Positions 1 through 5,705 of a stretch of DNA of 6,296 nucleotides are shown piece by piece (position 1 is the stretch's first letter; each line of letters opens with the position of its first letter). The notes under the pieces are model-generated. The model worked only from the letters and a program-made list of their open reading frames with translations. It was not told the DNA's origin and did no database searches. Source of the DNA: Bacteroidota bacterium (lineage in GTDB: Bacteria > Bacteroidota > Bacteroidia > Flavobacteriales_D > Crocinitomicaceae); contig SBGS01000194.1 in assembly GCA_006226555.1 (NCBI GenBank), positions 1 to 6,296 on the forward strand, in the 5' to 3' direction. The translations under genes and the position numbers were made by a program.

Positions 1-3000
1 ACTTTCATTAGATAGTAATCTCTGAAAGACTGCTCATCCAACTGGTTTTGGATAGAAGACTGCCATTGTGCAGCAGCAAGGAATCCATCGTCATCCCAGT
101 TTCCAGTAGCACGGTATACACTAATCACGTTGAATTGGTTGAATAGGTTGGTTGCACGGATGTAAACGTTCAAGAATACAGGACGCTTGTTATCCTCTTT
201 ACCCATTTCCAATTCGAATGTGCGATCTAGCTGCAGGTCAAGACGGTATGACCATGGCAAACGAGATCCGTTACGCATACCATCCAATCCGAAATATTGA
301 GGACTGAACTGTGCAGCGTTTGTAATGTTAGTTTGGCTTGAGTATGGTGAACCAGAGTAAATGTTTGTAACGATGTTCAAACCAGTGTTCTCCAATACTG
401 CAAAATTACCGATCATAGGACCGTTGTAGTCAGATCCACCACCGTAACGGTAGTCAAATGTTACGTTGAACGCATGACGACGGTCGAAGTCGTATGGTGC
501 AGCGAAACGTAAGTTAGGAAGACCTGCTGTGATCAAAGCTGACTGTGAAGTCGCATCCGATCCGGTACCATCCGCGAACTGTAATGTATAGTTAGCCGTC
601 ATACGAATGTTACCCGTTCTACGAAGATCGTAAGCGATCGTCATACCTTTTACAGTACCGAAGTCACGGTTACCGAAAGTTGAGTAAGTTGCAGGATATG
701 CTTCAACAACATTGATCAACTGTACGTTATTTCTTTGCTCACGATAGAAAGCAGAGATCTTTAATGAAGACGTACGTGTCAATACTTGCTGGAATCCTAA
801 TTCGTAATCAATTGTTGTTTCAGGTCTCAAGTTAGAGTTTGCAATCGTTGCACTTCTAGCGTTGATGAACTGATATTCGAATGGATCAAAACGGAATCCT
901 GAAGTAGGACGTTTTGTCAAGATGTCATAGTGTGCGAAGAATGAAGCCTCATCTGAGATAGGGAATGAGAATGCGATACGTGGCATTACATTCACTTGTG
1001 CTTTGTAATCTTCAAATGCATCAGCTGTAGGTGTTTCCAAGCTTGGATCGATCAACCAAGGAGCAATACCAGCAGCACCACGAATAGATTTAGGATCTTC
1101 GATCTCAACTCCCTGAGCGTTGTACCAAGTATCTCCGCTACGGAATCCATTGATCGCTGAAGGGTTGTTTACGTCATTCACGTATACTACGTAATCGTCA
1201 CCCATTGATTCAGGAATATCGATCCATGATAATGCAGGGTCGTTCGCCAATACTTCTTTCGCCTCAGCAACTGTTCTTGCAGTGTAGAACAAGTATGGAT
1301 CTTTCAATACCGGCTGGTTTGCGTCAAACACGTCAACACGTACACCAACGTTGAATACGATATCACGGAAAGCAAACTTATCCATTAGGTATCCTGCCAT
1401 GTAAATCGGCTGGAAAGCTCCTACAAAACGCTTGTAGTTTCCGTTCTCGTCAAATTCATTAAAGTATTTATTGATATCTGTTGTTCCTCCAACTTTCTTA
1501 CCTGTATGATCAAATCCCCAGTAAGAAACAAAAGAGTTACCACCATTCAACAATTCATCCGGAGCAAACATATCCAACGTATAGATGTTAGGATCGTAAG
1601 CATCGATATCGATGAAGTCTGTACCTGTTACACCTCCAGTGATATAACCTTGCTCAGTTAAGTATTGTCTTAAATTGTAATCAAAGAAAGTCTGGTTATC
1701 ACTGTTCTCCTGACCACCGTACTCTCCAGTACCTGAAGTGTAGGCATATCCAGTGTTCAAACGATCGTAAGTGATATACTCAAAGCTGTTTGAATCAGAC
1801 AACACACCGCTGTTCACATCTAATTCCGTAATGTGGAAGTTTGTAAGCTGACGTGCAATAGTCCAGATTCCGATAGGTCCATTTGTTCCACCTCCTGTAG
1901 ATGTTCCTGAAGTCCATCCACGGTCCCAACGTTGCTCATACTCGAAACCAAGAGAGATCGAGTGGTCTCCGATGTTAACTGAACCTGAACCAGTAATACG
2001 GAACTGATCGTTCTCTGTTTTACCGAAATAGTTGTATGGGGAACCGATGTTACTCCAAATGTTGTATACACTCTGCGGAGAGTCACCATTTCTCAAGGCG
2101 TTACCTTGCTGGATCTGGAATAGGTTTTCATAATTTCCAATTGGATCATCAGCATAGATATTATAGTACTGATTTGTAATAGATGCCAACGCTGCATTCG
2201 TTTCAGAAGGCGTGAAATCTACACGAACATCTTTGAATCCGTCATGTACATAAGCAAGCAATGTTGGATCGAAAGAGTATGAAGGACGACGCGTAGTAAC
2301 GAAAGTACCAACGTGTCCATAGTTAAAGATGTTGTACTGGTGTTTTGGATCGTAAGCGTCATCCTTAGACTTCGAGTAATCCACCATTAATGAGTAGAAT
2401 GCACTCTTGATCTTAGAGCTGTTACCCTCTTCATTGTTATTGAAACGCTGAGTCAAACGACCAAATACACGGTAATCTAATGATTTGTATGCTCCAAAAT
2501 TCTGGAAGTTCAAAAGTGAACCTGAATAAGAATAGCTTGATCCCCAAGAGTAGTTCATCGAACCACCGAATGTCAAGTTCACATTTGGTCCTGTAGCAAC
2601 ATCGATCTTAGCCTGAGCTGACAATGTTGTACCGCGCGCGTTCATTCTCCATGGAACTTTTTCGAAATCAGAATCTTCAGTTGGGTTTCCATCAGCATCA
2701 ACCGGATTTCTCAAGAACAATGCGTTGTGGTATGTTCCTGTTCCAGTTCCAGTTGGACGCAAAGGATTCGCGATCAAAGAATCACGCACATCTTTCTTAA
2801 TTCTGTAACCTCCACCTGCGATAGGACGAGCATCAACTTGATCAGTCAAGTTAGCAGATACCAAGAATCCAAGAAGTGGTTTTGTTTTTGCTCCTGTTGT
2901 ATCCTTTTTCATCAAAAGTGGACCAGAGAACATTCCTTCTAATAGGTTGTAACCATACTTATCAAATCCGAAAACTTTTCCGTCATATCCATCAGGATCA

Positions 3001-3761
3001 GCACCTTTAAAGTAGAACCCTGAAGTTACACCTTCGATAGAACCAAAGTATTTAGCTGAAGGACCACGCGTCGTTACCGAGATAATACCTCCCGTAACGT
3101 CACCATAGTTAGCCGGAAGACCCCCTGTGATTACCGTTACCTCTTCGATCGCTGATTTAGGAAGGTTTGCAGAACCCCTTACTTTAATACCATCGATAAA
3201 GAAATATGTACCATCTGAACGAGATCCACGAACTGAAAGTGCTCCTGAACCCTCTGAAGATGTTACCCCTCCTACTGTTGTTGCAACACCAGCTGCAGAA
3301 CGTACAGGGAGACGTGCGATATCCTCACGTGTTACAGTTGCCCCTGAGGCACCACCATCTTTATCGATAAGCGGCACTTTATAGGCTACAACTTTCACCT
3401 CTTCGATCTCCTGAACATCTTTTGCCTTACCAATAGTGAGGTTATCCAGGAATGTGATCTTGTCAGAAGAAACAACAACACCTTCTAATGAAAGTGGCTG
3501 ATATCCTTCCGTTTCATTACGAACTTCAACGTCGTAAGTACCCGCTGCAACGGAGTTGATCTGAAACTTACCGTCGAAATCGGTATTAGCCCCTCCTTTA
3601 ACGAGGCCATTTTGTTTCAGGATAACTTTTGCGAACGGAATCGGTTCTTTAGTGTCTTCATCGGTAACAGTACCCTTAATGGTACCAAGTCCTGTTTGTC
3701 CGAAACTGTAAGACATTGTAAGTAAAAAACTTACAAGTAAGAAGTTGAGTTTTCCTAACAT
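1..3761 (-). CDS. TonB-dependent outer-membrane receptor with N-terminal carboxypeptidase-regulatory-like domain (3' end cut by window edge)
   Basis: An uninterrupted reading frame runs from ATG at 3761-3759 to the left edge, giving 1253 residues without a stop. Residues 1-21 are a signal peptide (Lys4, hydrophobic core, likely cleavage at SYSFG|Q). Residues about 25-115 match a carboxypeptidase-regulatory-like beta-sandwich (GTIKGTVTDEDTKEPIPFAKV, DFDGKF, GTYDVEV). A segment reading EEVKVVAYKVPLIDKDGG, about residues 115-135, probably holds the TonB box. The plug domain follows to about 240, with VRGSRSDG, FFIDGIKV and YGDVTGGIISVTTRGPS. The rest is barrel: alternating aromatic strands with long Asp/Asn/Gly-rich loops, and the late signature NLRPETTIDYELGFQ. 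The frame ends at RDYYLMK, which in this family usually lies about 20-30 residues before the C-terminus, so little is missing. The protein would import a ligand across the outer membrane using ExbBD-TonB energy. The ligand cannot be read from the sequence. It resembles non-SusC Bacteroidota receptors, and no SusD partner is visible. Arginine is mostly CGT, suggesting strong expression (inference). Confidence 0.95.
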   Translation of the reverse strand, partial: MLGKLNFLLVSFLLTMSYSFGQTGLGTIKGTVTDEDTKEPIPFAKVILKQNGLVKGGANTDFDGKFQINSVAAGTYDVEVRNETEGYQPLSLEGVVVSSDKITFLDNLTIGKAKDVQEIEEVKVVAYKVPLIDKDGGASGATVTREDIARLPVRSAAGVATTVGGVTSSEGSGALSVRGSRSDGTYFFIDGIKVRGSANLPKSAIEEVTVITGGLPANYGDVTGGIISVTTRGPSAKYFGSIEGVTSGFYFKGADPDGYDGKVFGFDKYGYNLLEGMFSGPLLMKKDTTGAKTKPLLGFLVSANLTDQVDARPIAGGGYRIKKDVRDSLIANPLRPTGTGTGTYHNALFLRNPVDADGNPTEDSDFEKVPWRMNARGTTLSAQAKIDVATGPNVNLTFGGSMNYSWGSSYSYSGSLLNFQNFGAYKSLDYRVFGRLTQRFNNNEEGNSSKIKSAFYSLMVDYSKSKDDAYDPKHQYNIFNYGHVGTFVTTRRPSYSFDPTLLAYVHDGFKDVRVDFTPSETNAALASITNQYYNIYADDPIGNYENLFQIQQGNALRNGDSPQSVYNIWSNIGSPYNYFGKTENDQFRITGSGSVNIGDHSISLGFEYEQRWDRGWTSGTSTGGGTNGPIGIWTIARQLTNFHITELDVNSGVLSDSNSFEYITYDRLNTGYAYTSGTGEYGGQENSDNQTFFDYNLRQYLTEQGYITGGVTGTDFIDIDAYDPNIYTLDMFAPDELLNGGNSFVSYWGFDHTGKKVGGTTDINKYFNEFDENGNYKRFVGAFQPIYMAGYLMDKFAFRDIVFNVGVRVDVFDANQPVLKDPYLFYTARTVAEAKEVLANDPALSWIDIPESMGDDYVVYVNDVNNPSAINGFRSGDTWYNAQGVEIEDPKSIRGAAGIAPWLIDPSLETPTADAFEDYKAQVNVMPRIAFSFPISDEASFFAHYDILTKRPTSGFRFDPFEYQFINARSATIANSNLRPETTIDYELGFQQVLTRTSSLKISAFYREQRNNVQLINVVEAYPATYSTFGNRDFGTVKGMTIAYDLRRTGNIRMTANYTLQFADGTGSDATSQSALITAGLPNLRFAAPYDFDRRHAFNVTFDYRYGGGSDYNGPMIGNFAVLENTGLNIVTNIYSGSPYSSQTNITNAAQFSPQYFGLDGMRNGSRLPWSYRLDLQLDRTFELEMGKEDNKRPVFLNVYIRATNLFNQFNVISVYRATGNWDDDGFLAAAQWQSSIQNQLDEQSFRDYYLMK

Positions 3762-3804
3762 AAGTACAGTTTATTTTGTTAAAGTACGTTGCTTGTAAAG
3801 CGCG

Positions 3805-3812
3805 TAAATATA
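3805..3812 (-). promoter_or_regulatory. Candidate -7 element for the receptor gene (TATATTTA)
   Basis: Read on the minus strand this is TATATTTA, followed by CG. It differs from the Bacteroidota consensus TAnnTTTG only in its last base. It would place the transcript start near 3799 and give a leader of about 38 nt before ATG 3761. No good TTG-type -33 element is seen at 19-21 bp upstream (the sequence there is TTTA-like), so this is a weak prediction. Confidence 0.35.
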
Positions 3813-3878
3813 GAAAAAATTAGTCCGAGATTAAATAAATGTTAAAAAAATTCCCGTCCAAATATTTCTACTTACTTA

Positions 3879-3886
3879 CAAACTTA
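3879..3886 (-). promoter_or_regulatory. Alternative upstream -7 element for the receptor gene (TAAGTTTG)
   Basis: The minus strand reads TAAGTTTG, a full match to TAnnTTTG. It would give a leader of roughly 110 nt. The region 19-21 bp upstream lacks a TTG, so the match may be chance in AT-rich DNA. It is listed because it fits the consensus better than the proximal candidate. Confidence 0.25.
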
Positions 3887-3909
3887 AATCATTATTCAGA
3901 AACATATAA

Positions 3910-3935
3910 TTTGTTTGAAACGAATTTCAGACAAA
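3910..3935. repeat. 11-bp imperfect inverted repeat with a CGAA loop, operator-like
   Basis: The arm at 3910-3920 (TTTGTTTGAAA) is complementary to 3925-3935 (TTTCAGACAAA), separated by the four bases CGAA. Ten of eleven pairs are Watson-Crick; the eleventh (3915/3930) is T with G, a wobble if the plus strand is transcribed. The dyad ends 20 bp before the TACCTTTG element and so overlaps or abuts the expected -33 region of the operon promoter. No T-run follows on either strand, which argues against a terminator. Binding by a dimeric regulator is inference. Confidence 0.45.
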
Positions 3936-3954
3936 ATATACACGTCTAAATTTT

Positions 3955-3962
3955 TACCTTTG
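3955..3962 (+). promoter_or_regulatory. -7 promoter element of the transferase operon (TACCTTTG)
   Basis: TACCTTTG matches the Bacteroidota primary-sigma -7 consensus TAnnTTTG exactly and follows a T-run. It lies 15 bp before ATG 3978, so the transcript would begin about 8-10 nt before that codon, a short leader common in this phylum. The spacer upstream has no clean TTTG at 19-21 bp; that position falls at the edge of the inverted repeat at 3910-3935. This element also argues that the upstream TTG at 3915 is not the real start. Confidence 0.6.
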
Positions 3963-3977
3963 GACACAAGCAATTCT

Positions 3978-4604
3978 ATGAGCTTTGAAATAGAACATAT
4001 TACCATCGGTTCCAGTTCGATCTATCTTCTGCATTACAGTGATTTCAACCCGACGGAATATCTTGACAGACTCACTGAGCTTGAGCTCGAACGGTATCAT
4101 ACTTTCAGTCATATTAAGCGAAAAAGAGAATTCGTAGCAACACGCATATTGCGCCATCAGTTGTTTGGTTTTGAGCATATTCATTACGATGAGCACGGAG
4201 CTCCTTACATTGACTCTGAAGGATTCATTTCTGTAAGCCATTGTAATGGAACTATTGGAATAGCTTTGAACAAAGAGTTTCAGGTTGGACTAGACCTCGA
4301 AGTGCCAAGACCTCAGATCACGCAATTGGCTGATAAATTCCTGTCGGCCCACGAGCGTGACTATTTTGATATTTCGGACCCTATGGAGTTGACCAAGATC
4401 TGGTCTGCAAAAGAGGCTTTGTATAAACTGGCAGGAAGAAAGGAGATCATATTCTCCAAAGACCTTCTTTTAGAAGATAAAGATGGACTCAGCTGGAATG
4501 CCCGGATCTTAAACAAGGATCACGAGCGAAAAATTAAATTGCATATCTTTGAACATAAGGGTATGATCGTTACGATCAATAAACAACCGATCACTTTTGT
4601 CTGA
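3978..4604 (+). CDS. 4'-phosphopantetheinyl transferase superfamily protein (Sfp type)
   Basis: This 208-residue protein would move the 4'-phosphopantetheine arm of coenzyme A to a serine on acyl- or peptidyl-carrier proteins, in the cytoplasm with Mg2+. Family motifs appear in order: RKREFVATRILRH at 47-60, HGAPYI at 73-78 (the usual G-K/R-P-Y position), ISVSHCNG at 84-91, VGLDLE at 103-108 with the metal-binding Asp106 and Glu108, FLSAHERDYF at 121-130, and WSAKEALYK at 142-150 with Glu146 and Lys150. Length fits the Sfp group and no key residue is missing. The frame is open back to TTG 3915 (21 more residues), but that extension runs through the inverted repeat and the promoter element, so ATG 3978 is preferred. 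The gene heads a three-gene operon and overlaps the next gene by 8 bp. Its carrier protein, whether fatty-acid ACP or a secondary-metabolite carrier, cannot be told from here. Confidence 0.92.
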   Translation: MSFEIEHITIGSSSIYLLHYSDFNPTEYLDRLTELELERYHTFSHIKRKREFVATRILRHQLFGFEHIHYDEHGAPYIDSEGFISVSHCNGTIGIALNKEFQVGLDLEVPRPQITQLADKFLSAHERDYFDISDPMELTKIWSAKEALYKLAGRKEIIFSKDLLLEDKDGLSWNARILNKDHERKIKLHIFEHKGMIVTINKQPITFV

Positions 4605-5331
4605 TACCTATATATATAGTCTGATTTCTCAAAGCAAAAAGATTGCTGTTTTGATCGACCCGGAAAAATGTCCTTCTGAGAGCGACCTGCAACAACTTAT
4701 CGAACGAGCTGAATTTGCCGGCGTAGATTTCTTTTTTGTAGGTGGCAGCACTGTTACACGAGATGAATTCAATCATTGTATAGAGATCCTGACGAAACAC
4801 GCGAAGATCCCGGTAGTAATATTCCCTGGAGCTTCACACCAGGTATCTGAGAAGGCTGACGCTTTATTGTACTTAAGCCTACTATCCGGAAGAAATCCCG
4901 ATTTTTTAATCGGTCATCATGTTGCTTCTGCTCAGGAAGTTTTCGATATGAATATCGAGATCATTCCGACTGCATATATATTAATTGATGGAGGAACCAC
5001 AACTTCTGTCGCATATGTGAGTCAGACAACACCTATACCGCCGGGTAAGGAAAATATCATCCTCAACACGGTTAAGGCAGGAATTTTACAAGGTAAAAAA
5101 CTAGTTTATCTTGATGCCGGTTCGGGGGCAAAGGAATCTATCCCAACTAATGTTATTCGCTCCATCTCTGCCTTGAACAGACCATTGATCATTGGAGGTG
5201 GCATTCGAAACATTGAAACTATCCGTGAGATGCACGAAGCCGGAGCAAATGTTGTGGTAATCGGAAATAAGATAGAAGAGGATATTGATTTTCTTCTGGA
5301 TATACGGACCTATCAAGAATCGTCGATATGA
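4597..5331 (+). CDS. Geranylgeranylglyceryl/heptaprenylglyceryl phosphate synthase family protein
   Basis: This 244-residue TIM-barrel enzyme belongs to the GGGPS/PcrB family, which joins a polyprenyl diphosphate to sn-glycerol-1-phosphate to form an ether lipid precursor. Visible motifs are AVLIDPEK at 17-24 (Asp21 at the expected Mg2+ site), FFFVGGSTVT at 45-54, PVVIFPGASHQVSEKADALL at 72-91, LLSGRNPDFLIGHHV at 95-109, PTAYILIDGG at 124-133, YLDAGSGA at 171-178, PLIIGGGIRN at 196-205 and GANVVVIGNKIEE at 216-228; the last two form the phosphate-binding end. Length and pattern suit the archaeal/Bacteroidota type. Start: TTG 4597, inside the transferase gene. An in-frame TGA lies at 4564-4566, no ATG or GTG lies between it and the LIDPEK motif, and the next Met is residue 118. 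The 8-bp overlap upstream and ATGA overlap downstream imply translational coupling. Family assignment is secure; prenyl chain length and product fate are not known from sequence. Confidence 0.93.
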   Translation: MSDTYIYSLISQSKKIAVLIDPEKCPSESDLQQLIERAEFAGVDFFFVGGSTVTRDEFNHCIEILTKHAKIPVVIFPGASHQVSEKADALLYLSLLSGRNPDFLIGHHVASAQEVFDMNIEIIPTAYILIDGGTTTSVAYVSQTTPIPPGKENIILNTVKAGILQGKKLVYLDAGSGAKESIPTNVIRSISALNRPLIIGGGIRNIETIREMHEAGANVVVIGNKIEEDIDFLLDIRTYQESSI

Positions 5332-5705
5332 TGTTACTCAAACGTTTTGCCTCTATCGCTTTTGCATTGGCTTTCATTACTGCAATCAACCTTTTCGGAG
5401 GGATAGGTAGAGAATATATGTCGGTTCAGACTGCACGTATACTTTTTATGGTATTCGGTGCGATCGCATTAGTACTTAATCTGCTTTCGTTTCAATCCGG
5501 CAAGCAGGGGCCTATTTTTAATTTCCTGTACTGGGCAGGATCTATCGTTGCCTTCATTGGATTGATCTTACAACAATTTCACATCCGATATGCGCTTATC
5601 ATCGTAATTGCGGGCATGGTGATCCTTGGAGCGTCATTTATCCTCCCTTACGGCTTGGACAAGCTGGATCCTAAAGAAAAAGAAGATCTGATCGATGATC
5701 TTTAA
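5328..5705 (+). CDS. Small four-helix integral membrane protein of unknown function
   Basis: I do not recognise this 125-residue protein. It has four hydrophobic segments at about residues 7-25, 36-55, 64-84 and 87-108, short loops, and a charged acidic tail (LDKLDPKEKEDLIDDL) that is probably cytoplasmic, with the N-terminus also inside by Lys5-Arg6. Polar positions in or near the helices include Asn21, Asn51, Trp69 and Gln82-Gln83. No signal peptide cleavage site, cysteine or known catalytic motif is seen. The start ATG overlaps the stop of the synthase gene as ATGA, and a second ATG follows at once (5331), so either could be used. This tight coupling to the prenyl-lipid synthase suggests a linked role in the membrane, for instance handling or anchoring of the lipid product, but that is inference from position only. 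The stop codon interlocks with the nadC stop. Confidence 0.82.
   Translation: MMLLKRFASIAFALAFITAINLFGGIGREYMSVQTARILFMVFGAIALVLNLLSFQSGKQGPIFNFLYWAGSIVAFIGLILQQFHIRYALIIVIAGMVILGASFILPYGLDKLDPKEKEDLIDDL
5702..5705. other. Interlocked convergent stop codons
   Basis: The plus-strand membrane-protein gene stops with TAA at 5703-5705 and nadC stops on the minus strand with TAA at 5704-5702. The two coding regions share bases, so no intergenic terminator exists and transcripts from either side must run into the opposing gene before ending. Confidence 0.9.

Larger units (their letters stand above)
3762..3977. promoter_or_regulatory. Divergent intergenic region between the receptor gene and the transferase operon
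   Basis: This AT-rich stretch of about 216 bp separates the receptor start (minus) from the chosen transferase start (plus). It has no convincing coding content. It contains candidate -7 elements on both strands and an 11-bp inverted repeat, each listed separately. No Shine-Dalgarno sequence precedes either gene; the receptor leader is A-rich just before its ATG, as is usual in Bacteroidota. Confidence 0.75.

Noticed and set aside
1820..2089. Minus-strand open frame of 89 codons in another frame within the receptor
   Set aside because: It overlaps the receptor on the same strand in a different frame; the receptor frame carries clear homology through this stretch.
2727..2942. Plus-strand open frame of 71 codons with many Cys and Ser
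   Set aside because: Antisense shadow of the receptor barrel region; Cys and Ser come from reverse-reading of Gly, Thr and Lys codons.
3127..3384. Plus-strand open frame of 85 codons rich in Pro, Ser and Thr
   Set aside because: It lies opposite the conserved plug domain of the receptor; its composition is the reflection of the receptor codons and no start context or motif supports it.
3762..3787. Two AAGTAC direct repeats 20 bp apart before the receptor start
   Set aside because: Only six bases with a palindromic GTAC core; too short to separate from chance in this AT-rich stretch.
3910..3940. Inverted repeat considered as an intrinsic terminator
   Set aside because: The stem is AT-rich and neither strand has a T-run after it; no gene on either strand ends nearby.
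3954..4241. Minus-strand open frame of 95 codons opposite the transferase
   Set aside because: Fully antisense to a gene with strong family motifs and to its promoter; no independent coding evidence.
4591..4800. Minus-strand open frames opposite the GGGPS gene (also 5101-5316)
   Set aside because: Antisense to conserved GGGPS motifs and without recognisable protein features.
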